From contig NC_134017.1 of assembly GCF_040712315.1 (NCBI RefSeq), forward strand, positions 26,144,322 to 26,208,321: a stretch of 64,000 nt of DNA, in the 5' to 3' direction. Shown in pieces: positions 44,300 through 56,168 of this stretch. The notes beneath the pieces are model-generated. The model did no database searches. It was not told where the DNA came from and was given only the letters and a program-made list of their open reading frames with translations. Source of the stretch: Castanea sativa (lineage: Eukaryota; Streptophyta; Magnoliopsida; Fagales; Fagaceae). Numbering within the stretch: the stretch's first letter is position 1; every line of letters starts with the position of its first letter. The position numbers and the translations under genes were made by a program.

Positions 44300-46479
44300 A
44301 GGGACTTCAAAGGGGTACTAGCATCGTATGCGATTGCTGCGTTGCACTCAAGTCGCAGACATCTCTCTATCTACCTCCTCCATATCTAGCGTCGCCAAGT
44401 CTACTCCGAGAGGGTGTTTGACTAGGTATCTTCGCAAGAACTCGAATCCCTTGAAGTACCGGCTAAAGAGGACGAGTTGTACTCTTCGGTTCTTTGGAAG
44501 CCCTCTAGCCCTTGCAAGCAACCCCTTTCGGCTTCTCCCGAGCAGAAGCTAGTTGTTCGTCCTTCTCTAGAACCAACCGCCGTCGGCTTGAAGGTCGTCC
44601 CGAATCTTCCCGGCCTCTTCCTTGCGCATTAGCCTCACCCATGGCGACTATAAGCTCCTTCGAGCTTTGAGTTGTCCATCTCCAAGACCGATATCCGCGA
44701 TAAAGCCGACTCGACCTTGGCCTCGAGCTAAATACTCGCAGGAAAGATGAATACTTTCCCCCAACACCTCGTAGAACACATAGGGGGTCAAAAAAAAAAA
44801 AAAAAAAAAAAAAAAGGAGGAGGAGAAGGAAGATGTGAACGGTCATGTGAAGCAAAAATAACACAAGGGCATTACCTGGACCAGCTTGTGCAACTGACGA
44901 CCCACAAGATCCTTCGCCGATGAGCCCGAGAAGATCCTCAAGTCGTCCGCCGTCACCACCTCACGAGCTCTCGTCCACAAGTCTCTCGTCGTCCTGCATT
45001 GATGACGAACGAGAGTCAACCTTCTCCTTCCCCTTGTCTCGAGTTCGCCGCTTCTTAGAAGCGGGAGCTGGGGATTTCCTCGATAGAGGCGGCAGGAGAG
45101 GCCGACCTCGTCGTGTCGGGTCCCGGAGACGAGATGCGTAATAGAAGCCGGGAGTAACCGGAGGGCCCGTCCCGTGCACGCGGACCACCTTTCTCCCAAG
45201 GTGGGATAAAGGTTCGTCCTTTTTTGCTCTCATCTTGTCATACATGCCTTTGTTAAATTTGGTCGTCATCTCTGCGAAAAAGGAACGTATAAAAAAAAAA
45301 AGAAAAAAAACATGTGAAAGGAACATTCATGAGAAGGAAATACACGAGGCGCAAATTACTTTTTTTGCCTTCAATCCGGAGGTTACGCAAGACGAAAGCA
45401 GAAGGTTCGGGGCCGAGACAATAGAATGCGAGAGTGCGCGGGTCTACAAGGTCGTCCCAATCCACAATTGTCTGCGCGTACTCAATCGCCTTCTCCACTC
45501 GTTCCTTATATCTGCTCTTGAGCTTAGGGCGCCTTTTTGCGCAAAACAATGAAACAGAGGAGTTAAAAAAAAAAAATTTGGAGAAAATCAAGTTCAACGA
45601 AACTCGGGTGACGGGAATAAGTAATGACGCACCTAAGTTTGGGGGTCCTCCACCGACGAGATAGCCTCGGGAGTTCACCCCAAACCCCTCCGGAAAGGGG
45701 TTTCAAAATCGTCCCCCGACACAAAGAAGAACGGATTTCCAAGCATTCGAAAGACGAGGGTAAATTTCGGACGATCCGGGTCCTCTTTCCCATGGGACTA
45801 ACTCATAATACCCGAACTCTTTAGATTCCTTTAGACGGTACAAATAGGTGAGCTCGTCCACCCTAAGCTCTCCCCCGTCGTAGCGCCAGCCATATTCCCA
45901 TACAACACTCGACCGCATCCTCCAGAGTTAGGCATAAGTTGCCCCGGAGCAATGCCGTAACGATCTAACAACTCCATGAAAAAGGGATGAACCGGGAGCC
46001 TCAACCCGCAGATAAAAGAAGACTCATAAAAACAGACCTCCCTGTGGAAAGAATGACAAGCCCGATCCTCTCTTGGCTGGCAAACGAACCCTAACCCGCT
46101 CCGGAACTCGAAATCTTTCCCTAAATCTACCTAAAACCTCGAATCCCGTACCACATACCTCTCTAAGGGCGTGGAAAGCCCCGACCTCCCGGAAGGAAGA
46201 AACGGCGGTATCTCCCCACCGGATCGTCACCGGATGACAAGCCGGTCTCAAGCTCACTCGTCCTCACCTCGACATCCTTTCCCACTCCCTTAACAAATTC
46301 CCCAACCAATTGACGGATAGGCGAAGTAATGGCAACAAATCGGCCACCACCACTCCCAAACCGTTACCCTCTGAGATAAAACCCTTAAAATTTGGGGAAA
46401 CTCCTACAAACCCTCCTAAGCGCGCAAATAGGAAAGAAATCGAAGGACAAATAACCCAAACCTCAGAACTATCTATCAT
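44300..46479 (-). pseudogene. Antisense accessory reading frame of the gypsy element, broken
   Basis: Read on the minus strand from the ATG at 46479 (MIDSSEVWVICPSISF). The frame continues past a TGA at about 46267 into SLRPACHPVTIRWGDTAV and FRERFRVPERVRVRLPA. Then, in other frames, come RVDELTYLYRLKESKEFGYY with ELVPWERGPGSSEIYPRL, and PKLKSRYKERVEKAIEYAQT. It ends with a basic region (APASKKRRTRDKGKEKVD). T-rich gaps may be introns. The DELTYLYRLKES...FGYYELVPW block is familiar to me from uncharacterised frames in plant gypsy elements. Function unknown. It lies opposite to gag-pol, between pol and the 3' LTR. Confidence 0.6.
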
Positions 46480-47006
46480 AGAAAGACCAAAGAAGCTAAA
46501 AAAAAAAAAAAAAGGAAAGAAGGAAAAAGGGGGGCATCAGAATCTCATTATTAAGAAAAGGGGAAGAAGAAAAAGAAAAACGAAAGGAAAAGGAAAGAAC
46601 ATACCTCAAGCTAGAAAACCCTGCCTTGCACCAGCTTTGGAGAGATGGAGAATGCGCACTAATTCACAGAGGGAATTGAAGGAATAGGAAGGAGCACGAA
46701 CAGGAAGTTTTAGAAGATGAGAAACAAAAAGAAGAAAAGTGGGAGTTTTTAAACAAAAAAAAAAAAACTGCAACTTAGCGGGAAACCCAAGGGTCGCACA
46801 AAACTGCACCCACCAGTAAGCGCCACGTGGCAACAATCAGAGAGGCGCAGCCACTACGCCTTTATTACAGCACGAAACCCCATCTGCAACTCAAACGATT
46901 CGCATTCTGAGGACAACGTATTCGAGCGATTCGCATTCTGTGGACGACATACTCGATCCTGTGGACGACATGACGCGTCACGACGACCACATGATCCGGG
47001 GGCATC

Positions 47007-47503
47007 TGATGGGAATGACGAGAATGGCTCACTGACGAGTAAAATGATACTGACGACTTATACCTCCATGACGAGAGAAAAATCCCACGTCACTGACGAA
47101 GGCACCAAAATGGTTCAATGACAGCAGTAATGCCTCGAGCGGTTACGACACCAGCTGGGTAGACCGTTGGAGGCATATTAAAGAACCATTACTCGGCCAG
47201 GAGCACCATTAAACCAGGAATTAATGCCGCAACGGCTAGACACCAAAGAAAAGCATATAAAGGAGAAGCACCATCCACACAAGGTACACAATTGCATAAA
47301 GAACAAATAAATTCCTTAAGAAAAACTCTATTTTCTTTTTTGGGCTAACTTTGGCATCGGAGGTGTGTGTGCACCACACCGGTGACCGAGTAAAGAAACC
47401 TGTCTTATTCGCAGGAGTGACACAGTGATCGTTTGGACGGACTCCCGCCGACTGGAATTCATCTGGACGAACCTTCCTCAACTGACGATATTCTGCTTCA
47501 ACA
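47007..47503 (+). repeat. 3' LTR of the gypsy element
   Basis: 497 bp. Most substitutions against the 5' LTR are CpG in the 5' copy and TpG or CpA here (for example ACGGTG/ACAGTG, ACCGAC/ACTGAC, ATCCGG/ATCTGG). Confidence 0.96.
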
Positions 47504-47508
47504 GGTGG

Positions 47509-48554
47509 AAGCATTGTTCAGGACTTGGAGATTTCAACCTTGTTCACTCATCACCAGAAGATTGTGGTGGTAGACAGTGAAATGCCTAGTGGAGGGTCAC
47601 AAAAGAGGAGAATTGTGAGTTTCGTTGGGGGTATTGATCTTTGTGACGGGAGATATGATACCCCCTTTCATTCACTCTTCAGGACATTGGACACTGCACA
47701 TCACTATGATTTTCATCAGCCAAATTTTGAGGGTAATTCAATTAAAAAAGGTGGCCCAAGGGAACCGTGGCATGATATCCACTCCCGGCTTGAAGGACCA
47801 ATTGCTTGGGATGTCTTATTTAATTTTGAGCAGAGGTGGAGAAAGCAAGGTGGTAAGGATTTACTTGTTCAGCTTAGAGAGCTTGACGAAATCATCATCC
47901 CCCCATCTCCAGTTATGGTTCCAGATGACAATGAGACATGGAATGTGCAGTTGTTTAGATCCATTGATGGTGGGGCTGCTTTTGGCTTCCCAGAGACACC
48001 TGAAGATGCAGCCAGAGCTGGGCTTGTCAGTGGGAAGGATAATATCATTGACCGAAGCATTCAGGATGCTTACATTAATGCTATTCGACGTGCAAAGGAT
48101 TTCATTTATATTGAGAATCAGTATTTCCTTGGAAGCTCTTTTTGCTGGAGTGCTGATGATATCAAGCCTGAGGATATTGGTGCTCTGCATCTGATTCCAA
48201 AGGAGCTTTCACTTAAGATTGTCAGCAAGATTGAAGCAGGGGAGAGGTTCACTGTCTATGTTGTTGTCCCGATGTGGCCAGAGGGTAAGCCGGAGGGTCG
48301 ATCAGTTCAGGCCATATTAGATTGGCAGAGGAGGACCATGGATATGATGTATAAAGATATTGTTCAGGCTCTGAGAGCGAAGGGTATTGATGAGGATCCT
48401 CGGAATTATTTGACATTTTTCTGCCTTGGAAATCGGGAGGTCAAAAAGCAGGGTGAATATGAACCATCAGAAAAACCACCACCTGATTCAGACTATAGTC
48501 GAGCTCAGGAGTCCCGGCGCTTCATGATCTATGTTCATGCTAAGATGATGATTG
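47509..48554 (+). CDS. PLDalpha exon 2, part after the gypsy insertion
   Basis: Starts at SIVQDLEIS and includes HKD motif 1 ([13 protein letters not shown] near 47552) and [20 protein letters not shown]. It continues with [45 protein letters not shown] and ends YVHAKMMI with the first base of the next Val codon. The frame is fully open. The donor site is ATTG/GTAAGAG. Confidence 0.95.
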
Positions 48555-48790
48555 GTAAGAGATGCCACCTCCACTGTTTGAACCCTAGTTTTTCGTTTTT
48601 CGTTTTTCGTTTTTCGCTTTTCACTTTTCGGTTTTTGATTTTTGTTTTTTGAAACTTGTACAGCACGCTAGCATATTTGGACCCCAGAACCCAGTCAATC
48701 TAAAAAGAATTTATCAACTTATATGACATTCCTCGTCTTAATGTAAATATTTTGTGTCAAGTCTTGGAACTGACCTATGCCTTTTTGCAG

Positions 48791-49224
48791 TTGATGATGA
48801 ATATATAATAATTGGATCTGCCAACATCAACCAGAGATCAATGGATGGAGCTAGGGACTCTGAGATAGCAATGGGAGCTTACCAACCATATCATCTGGCT
48901 AACAGGCAGCCAGCACGTGGCCAGATCCATGGTTTCCGTATGTCACTATGGTACGAGCACCTTGGCATGCTGGATGATTCATTCTTTCACCCTGAAAGCA
49001 AGGAGTGTATCAGTAAGTTGAACCAGATTTCTGAGAAATATTGGGATCTGTATTCAAGAGAGACACTTGAACGTGACCTGCCAGGACACTTGCTGCGTTA
49101 CCCTGTCGGGGTTGATAGTGAAGGAAACGTCAGAGAGCTGCCTGGATTTGAGTTCTTCCCTGACACCAAGGCTCGTGTTCTGGGTGCCAAATCTGACATC
49201 CTGCCTCCAATCCTTACTACTTAG
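48791..49224 (+). CDS. PLDalpha last exon
   Basis: The acceptor TTTTTGCAG precedes [18 protein letters not shown], which completes HKD motif 2. It then reads [24 protein letters not shown], a [15 protein letters not shown] block and ends ILPPILTT with TAG. This matches the C-terminus of plant PLDalpha, which ends in a conserved hydrophobic/Thr tail. The frame is intact. Confidence 0.95.
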
Positions 49225-49305
49225 TGCTATTTTCTGCTTGATTTATGATAATAACAGCCTTTCGCTTTGCATTTACTTTAATAATTTTAGTTGTTATAGT
49301 TGAGC

Positions 49306-49311
49306 AATAAA
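49306..49311 (+). terminator. Candidate polyadenylation signal of PLDalpha
   Basis: AATAAA lies 82 bp after the stop codon, in T-rich sequence. No better candidate is seen within the next 200 bp, but plant signals are loose. Confidence 0.5.
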
Positions 49312-52300
49312 TCTTTTTTTATGTGTGAACCTGCAGAGAGATCATTTTTCTGTCAGGATGTTCATAGCAATGCTTATAGGGATGTGGTAATGCCGTGTGA
49401 TTCTGATTCTGACGATTATAACTTATGAGTACTGTTTATTTGGCTTAAGAATGTTTTTCGTGTGTTTTTTTATTATGTTAATATTGAATATTATCTGTTT
49501 TTGCAACTCTATTTGAGATTGGCTTATAACTATTTGAACCTACCTATCAAAAATAATCAATTTGAGCTAATTCCTTCATTAGTTCATTAGATTCATCGCC
49601 AGGTTTCCTCTCAGCTCCCTACAATTATGAACAGGGTGTGGATATTAATTATCAACAATGTTTAACATAACTGATCATAGTTAAGTATTCAAATATTTTC
49701 AAATTCTCAAACTTCTCTACTTTGGCATAATTGCTCCGCTCATGCTTTTATGCTTTGGAAGATCACAAAATACCCAACGTCTTTAGAATCCCAATTCACA
49801 GCTAAGCTCGCTCGCTCTGTGTGTTCACAAATAGCAAAGCTTTCCAGATCTCCAACCAAACCATTTGCGAAATCTCCAATAATGGGCATGAATTCCTTGC
49901 AAATACAACCAAGCAAAAAAGCTCAAACGTAAAGACTGATTTACAAAATAAGTCCCTGTCTTCGTTGCCAACCATGACCGGCAGTTTGTGAGTATGGGAC
50001 CTTACAGGGAAATTCTTAAATACTTTTGGAGTACAGAAAAATGATATTATGTCCTCTTACATTCTTGGTAGTCCCAATTATAAATTTAATTAGTAGATTT
50101 CACTATAAATATAAGAGTAATGAATATCATTCTCCGTGCTCTAAAGAGCACTTGAAAATTATTTCCACGAAACAATTAGTCACGACTAAGTTGGAGGACA
50201 AGTTATTTGAGTGGACTAAGATGGTGGTCAGCAAGTTGTCAGTACAATTAAACAATGAAATAGTACTAGAGAGAGGAATAGAGACGATTTGTCATTACAA
50301 TTTTGTTTGAACAAGTTTACAAATGTGAATACCCACCATGCATATAATGACCAAAAGTATTATTTTTGTCAACAGAATCTAAAGGCAAACTTCTGAAATT
50401 TTTTTTTTTTTTTTTTGAGAAACAACTTCTGAAACTAAAATAACTTATATGGTACGTAGAGAATATGGTACTTCCCTGTGGTGACAAGAACAAATAAATA
50501 AAAAATAAAATTTGGGAATGACCTAAGAAAATCCCTGCCCTCAAGAAATAATTGGATAATTTTTTTGGATGACTTTTTTCAATCAAATACTGATGCTTTT
50601 ATTCCAATTAACTAGGAGCATAGCTAGAATTTTTGTTTAGGGGCCAAATTGTAGTACTAATATTTTCGTCAAGACAAACTCTTACACATGTATGTGCAAA
50701 ACTTTATTAATTATATATAAAATTATTAACTTTGATCTATATATAGATATAAAATAGAGAATTTTTAGGAGAATTTATCATATTTTAAACTCTAATGACT
50801 GTTGGTTTGAGTTACAGGAAACAATTTGCCATTATACCTAAAAACTTAAGAGATTAAAGAGGGAGACAAAGAAAAAATTATTGAAACAAAGTATATAAAT
50901 AAAGTTCATAGGTAAAGAGGTTTAGATTCCAAATTAGATTTCATTCAAATTTGATTGAAGGTGGAGAGAGATAGAGTGAAAAAACCGTTAATGAGAAAGC
51001 CCAGGATTGATATATATGGGTTTTTAAGTTAAGATACCTGGAAGTGTTTAAGTCAATTAAGTTGTGTTTCTTTCTCTGTCTCTCTCTCTCTTGGCAGCAG
51101 TGGCCCAGTAGTCATCACTTGCTGCGGAGGTTGAAGTGGATGTTTGATAACGGTGATGATGACAGTGTGATAGTCTTCTGAGTTCTCACTTTTATTAAAG
51201 AGAGTCCAATGCTTCTTTTTTGTGTGTGTGGAAGAATAGAGTTTACAATGCTTTGTAACTTAGGGAGTTAAGGTTTAATGTTCCATATAATGTAATCAAT
51301 ATATAAAAGTAGAGACCTCATACGGTGTATGAGATCTTGCCAAGTGGCGCTCTAATTTTGTATTTAACATTTTTTTTAACTCTTTTATTAAGATTTTTTA
51401 CCTCTTGCATTTAGGTCTCATAGCTATATCAAGTTAAATCAAAATCAAACCACAAAAATCATATAAAAATCACCAAATTAGAGTTTAAATTATAATTAAA
51501 TTTTTAAAAGAAATCTAGGCATAATTGCACAAAAATTTCATGTAACTAAGTCATACTCAGGAGTATTGGACCTCTTTTCCTTTGTATAAATAGAGGGTCT
51601 CAATGGGATGGGGGCTAACAATTTTCTCTCTAAAACATTTATTGTAGGAACATAAAAGTTTTTCGCTGTAGACTTTTCACGCTTAAAGAACATGACTTGC
51701 CAACTAATCAAACTAGAGTTTTTCATACCTACAGCAATTTCACAACATCAATAACAAATCTCAATATATACAGTGTCAAATTCCATAGTCTCCTGTATCA
51801 AATGAGTGTTTAATTTTTATCTCAAAGTATTGAATAGTAAAGCTTCTGGGCCATAGTCAACTACAACTCTCAATCATGTTAGACTTGGATGACACCATTC
51901 CACAACGTATCATTATGAGATGTAGAAAAAATTTGGAGTGTACACAATGTTTAGTGTGGATAGAAAGAAATTTCATCTTATTCCAATTGGTTAGGTCAGT
52001 AAGGGACCCATTCCATTTTAATGATCCTGGAATTTTTTATACAAGTAATAATCAAGAAAACTTCAGCCTAAAATAAGTCAGACTTTTGGCAAGAGATAAA
52101 ATTGATGTCTAGATTAATCAAGCTAAGGCCGACTAAAATGGACCATATTCTTAATTTCTTATCTCAACTTGTTCTATGTACAAGACTTACAATCAATGCT
52201 TGGCATATATATAAAAGTTGAACATCTTATCTAAAGTCCGTTCTTTGAAAACTTGAAAAAAAATTCATTTAAACCAATACAATATATAAATTATAAAGGA

Positions 52301-52655
52301 ATCAAAGAAAAATTGTCAAAAATAATAAAAATTTAATCTGTGCTTAAATTCTTATAAGGATGAACACAATAGCAATATTTTTTTAAAAAAAAAATAAAGA
52401 TAAAAAAAAAAATCTATGCTTATTTTGTACGTATGATAAAGTCCTATCACAAAATTTTTTGAGACTCATGCTAATTAGTGATTAGGAGTTATAAAGGTAT
52501 AATCATCAATATATATATATATATATATAAGCAGAGATCTCATGCGGGAGTGAATGAGGTCTTGCCAAGTGACACTCTAATTTTGCATTTAGCATTTTTT
52601 TACCTCTTTCATTAAGTTTTTTTTTTTTTACTGTTACTTAAAAGTTTACACTAAC
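49312..52655. other. Intergenic, AT-rich
   Basis: Holds a T-run at 50400-50417 and a CT-rich stretch near 51075. A dispersed pair of related roughly 100-bp segments (51301-51413 and 52521-52620) shares GATCTTGCCAAGTG and CTCTAATTTTG. An (AT)n tract lies at 52508-52529. Short frames such as 49750-49932 and 50026-50310 show no domain I recognise. Confidence 0.55.
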
Positions 52656-52658
52656 TTA

Positions 52659-53147
52659 GGGTACGTTTGGTACACTGAATGGGAATTACGATAGGAATTA
52701 TAAACTTTATTACTAGTAATAAAATGTGCTGTAATGTAATAACTAAACATATTCATTAGTTTCGTTGTGAGTTATAACAGTAGAATGAAACTTAACATTT
52801 ATTTTAAGAAATATCTTACTCATATAATTATATCTCCTTAAAAATTGTTATTTTTAAATTTAAGAGAGATATGTGTTATTTTTTATGATTTTTTATTTTT
52901 ATAATTGTTAGATGTATATGAAAAGTTTGTTTTTTTGGAAATATATTAAATTTGGAAATAATTGCACTTACTAAGGAATAGCTAATACAACATTTTAAAG
53001 AGGAATAGTTATTCCTCATTTTGAAGAATAGCTATTCATAAGGAATAATTATTCCCAGTAATAAAAACATAACCAAACTAAAGAATAACTAAACCATAGG
53101 AATAACTATTACATTACAACGCCTATTACAGTCCACCGAACATGCCC
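52659..53147. mobile_element. Tourist-like MITE with TTA target duplication
   Basis: The left end is GGGTACGTTTGGTACACTG and the reverse complement of the right end is GGGCATGTTCGGTGGACTG. TTA lies at 52656-52658 and 53148-53150. Length 489 bp, with AT-rich inner sequence containing repeated GGAATA(A/G)(C/T)TATT words. A TIR starting GGG..TGTT.GGT with TTA flanks is typical of PIF/Harbinger-derived Tourist MITEs. Confidence 0.82.
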
Positions 53148-53150
53148 TTA

Positions 53151-54810
53151 TTTTACTGTTATCTCATTAATCTCTCATTTATTGTCTAAGCTTACATCAC
53201 ACATTTCTTTCTTTTTCATGTATTTTAGCAGATCCACCTTTTTAATATTTTTTTTAAAAAAAGAAAAAAAATAATAATTAAGGACTAATAGTAATAACTA
53301 ACCAGATAAGGCTTTGGAGAGAGATAGAGAGACACAAAAATATTGTGGATTGTTAAATAAAACGCATTATTTCACTACATATTACCAAAATAAAAGACCT
53401 GAGACTAACAAAACATTTGAAAGAGAGAGAAAGAGAAATCTAAGGGGCTGCTGCCTCCGTCATATTAGCCTCCCACCACCATCAAGACGCCGAAACCCCT
53501 ATGGGTATTTTTTTTTTCTTTTAAAATTAAAGGATTAAATATGATTTAGGTTTGGGTCATTTGGTTGGATAATTTTTATTTTGGGTATATAAGTAGAGAG
53601 AATACTTGGTATGCAATGTAAAACCATATTCTACCATGGTTTTAAATCATCTATAAGACACATGCATACACATTTTCCCACATCATGTTTTAATGTCGCA
53701 CTATCGAGATGAATGGAAGACAATGAGAGAGTTTGACGTATTTTTATTTCATAGTATTAAATATGTCTACACAACAGAAATTAGTTGATTTTCATAGTGT
53801 CGTTACTCTTTTGCATTATTTTTGGTTTCATGATTAAAAAATAATAATAATCTTATCTTGAAAAGGCTATAAATATGCAGTGAAACCATTAAATTATTTT
53901 TTAATATCTCAAAATGTATATGTTTCTTTACTCTAATTTAGTTTACTTTTTTTTATAATATATATACAACACTATCCAAAACCGTCTTATATAAAATATT
54001 TCAAAATTATCTATACATCGAACAGGCTACTTACTAGTAAGACTTTAATAGTAGAAGATATTCTATCCGGATGGGTTGTAAAAACACTCACCACCACATC
54101 TCTTATGCATTACATAATTTGTCTCTTGACATTAAACGCTCAACAAAATAACAAGGGCCTTAGCAGATTGTCGGTCATTTTTTTTTTTTTTTAAATCTTT
54201 GAACCCAAATTACCAAAGTTAAGGTTAAAAGAGAATGGACTCGATCCAAATCTGCAGCTCATCACTAGGCTTAGAATATGGGCAACCTTGTTAGTGGCTC
54301 AATTTTTAATGGGCTTAGGACCGTGGCCCAAATTGTCTACTTTTGGTAGGTTGTCACTTGAGCAACCCACTTCATTATATCATGAAGCGATGGAGTATTG
54401 TCTTGCATTTAGTGAACCCAATGGTAGCTGACAAGTGAGAACGGATGAGTTTTGGAGAAAGAAACAGACTTTCAAATAATAATTAAAGATGACGCTTCTT
54501 GTACTACTCAGTACTCATCTCATGCATTTATATGGTTTTGTCATTTGTGCTTACCAAGCATAAAACAAAGTAAATCACTACGCAAGGGTGAGCCTCTAAA
54601 CTACACCATATCCTACCATACTCCTGCTCCCCAAATTACCCTTATTGAAAATACATGTGCCATGTATAAAAATATAAACCCCCCCCCCCCCCCCCCCCCC
54701 TCCCCCCAAATATTAACATATTTTCTATTTAATCAAGTTATGAATGATTTTTTTTTTTTTTCATTGTCACTGTAATTGATAATTTATAAATTATCAATTT
54801 TTCCCAAAAC
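53151..54810. other. Intergenic, AT-rich
   Basis: No gene recognised. Purine-rich GAGAGAGAAAGAG near 53300-53440, T-runs near 54180 and 54750, and a poly-C tract at 54679-54707. Confidence 0.55.
54679..54707. repeat. Poly-C tract
   Basis: 22 consecutive C, one T, then six C. It is G-quadruplex forming on the minus strand. Exact length is unreliable in most sequencing methods. Confidence 0.92.
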
Positions 54811-54820
54811 TTTTTTTTTT

Positions 54821-54972
54821 AAAGAGAGTTTCAACCTATGGCATCCACTCCTAATGATAGCTCTTTATCATCAAACTAAAATACCAATCAATTTTTGGTG
54901 TAGGCGGGGATTAAACCTTAGATCTCTTATATAACCATAAAAAATTTTACCAGTTGAGTTAATTGGAACCCA
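54821..54972 (-). mobile_element. tRNA-derived SINE, second copy
   Basis: On the minus strand it starts GGGTTCCAATTAACTCAACT with an A-box-like CTCAACTGGTAAAAT and a B-box region AAGGTTTAATCCC. It then has CGCCTACACCAAAAA and ends in GAGTTTCAACC-side sequence plus an A-run (T-run at 54811-54820). It is homologous over its whole length to 32557-32715. B-box changes suggest it is no longer transcribed. No clear target duplication. Confidence 0.88.
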
Positions 54973-55414
54973 TAACTTAAACAGTAAGAAAATGACATTT
55001 AATTTAACCATAATTCTAATAGTCACTTTAGCTACTCAAGCCTCTGGCTCATAATGTCCACCCACATAAGAAAGGAAAGCATAGGACATTCAATGCCGAT
55101 ATGTGTGAGTGGGTCCTTGTGCGTCCAATATTTAATAATTTTTTATTTAAAAGTTTATATGTGCGGTGTAATAAATGAAAATTTAATAATTAAAAAAGCC
55201 CTTAAATGCACACTATGACTTTCAAAATTTAAAAAAAATCTCACAAAATTTATGAAAATCATCTACAAATAAATACCCTTTAATTTGCACTTACCTTAAT
55301 AACTCAATTATTTATACCAGTCTCTTCACACATGCACAACATATGTTAAAAGGCGGTTCCTTTTTCTTTTTCTTTTTCTTTTTTAGAAACTAGGTGACTT
55401 TTTTAACCTTTTCT

Positions 55415-55453
<39 letters not shown>

Positions 55454-55663
55454 ATTCAAATTAAATAATGGGTTGGTTTTTTCAAAATAGAATAAAAAAG
55501 ATTAATGACTTGGTAAATAAGAAAAATAAATAAATAAACCAATGCTTAAATTAAAATACTATGATTTTATATATCATATGCTTATGATATATAATAAAAG
55601 TTGAGCTTAGAAACCGTAGTTGCACAAAATACAAAGTGGCTACATCAAATTACAATTTTTTAT
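54973..55663. other. Intergenic, AT-rich
   Basis: Contains an (AT)n microsatellite at 55418-55452. The segment 55618-55663 (GTTGCACAAAATAC...CAAATTACAATTTTTTA) is repeated imperfectly at 56803-56848, on the other side of the next mobile element. Confidence 0.55.
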
Positions 55664-56168
55664 TAGGAGTGACAAAATTTGACACGACCTATGAACATGA
55701 CACGATTTAACATAAAATTAGCAAATTATGGGTTGAGACTTAACGGGTTCGTATCATATTTGGATTAACACGACTGACCCGTTTAATAAACGGGTCAGGT
55801 TAGTATCCAACCCATGGAACCCTTTCGACCCGTTTAATTAAATGATATTTTACCAATATACACTTCAAATCATAGGTATATAAACTTATTAGTTGTTGTG
55901 GTTTATTTTCTTTAACATATTGTGATTGATTATTTATGATATTGAGATATGTTTAAATTTCGAATGATTATTTATGGTGCATTTACTCGTTAATTCTGAA
56001 TTTTATATTAATTTTTTTTTTTTGGTTTTTCATAATTTAGATTCATTTGGTTAACAATAATTTTTTTTTCGCTTTAATAAAATCTGATAAATAGGTCAAC
56101 ATGATTGATCCATTTAATAAACATGTCGTGTTAAGGTTGAGGAATCTTGACCCGTTTAATAAACGAGT

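Larger units (their letters stand above)
43582..47006. other. Gypsy region between pol and 3' LTR
   Basis: 3.4 kb holding the tandem array, two poly-A tracts, the antisense frame, and a purine-rich block with A-runs (46496-46760). Near the end, repeated CGACATGACGCGTCACGAC-like phrases precede a weak purine tract (CCGGGGGCATC) before the LTR. Regions of this kind are typical of Tat-type elements. Confidence 0.75.
37905..47508 (+). mobile_element. Gypsy element (Tat-like Ty3-gypsy) in PLDalpha exon 2
   Basis: The element itself is 37910-47503 (9594 bp), with LTRs of 502 and 497 bp. A perfect target duplication GGTGG lies at 37905-37909 and 47504-47508. A primer site TGGCGCC follows three bases after the 5' LTR. 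Pol order is protease, reverse transcriptase, RNase H, integrase (Ty3-gypsy order). The gag type, primer site and long region after pol with an antisense frame point to the Tat lineage; this is inference from motifs. It lies in the same orientation as the host gene. Confidence 0.96.
36002..49224 (+). pseudogene. Phospholipase D alpha gene, frameshifted and split by a gypsy element
   Basis: The product would hydrolyse membrane phospholipids such as phosphatidylcholine to phosphatidic acid plus the head group; plant alpha-type enzymes are calcium-dependent through an N-terminal C2 domain. Coding exons are 36002-36094, 37063-37909 continued at 47509-48554, and 48791-49224, with GT/AG introns. 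Without the gypsy element and the 1-base deletion the frame would be about 806 codons, the usual PLDalpha size. Both HKD motifs are present: HHQKIVVVD near 47552, and HAKMMI/VDDEY split by the last intron. Two lesions exist: a missing A in the A-run at 37738-37741, which gives a stop near 37804, and the 9.6-kb insertion in exon 2. No other disabling change was seen, so inactivation looks recent, or the one-base lesion is a sequencing error. The first exon is duplicated upstream. Confidence 0.95.

Noticed and set aside
44920..45141. Plus-strand Ser/Arg-rich frame in the gypsy 3' region
   Set aside because: Opposite to the protein-like antisense frame. Its composition reflects the basic tail read backwards.
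49750..49932. 60-codon open frame downstream of PLD
   Set aside because: Possible relic, but no family recognised and no splice or promoter context.
50131..50160. Short palindrome GTGCTCTAAAGAGCAC with similarity to the hairpin MITE arm
   Set aside because: Only about 16 bases match. No second arm or element borders could be found here.
50026..50310. 94-codon open frame downstream of PLD
   Set aside because: No recognisable domain, AT-rich codon use, and a non-ATG or weak start. Not enough to call a gene.
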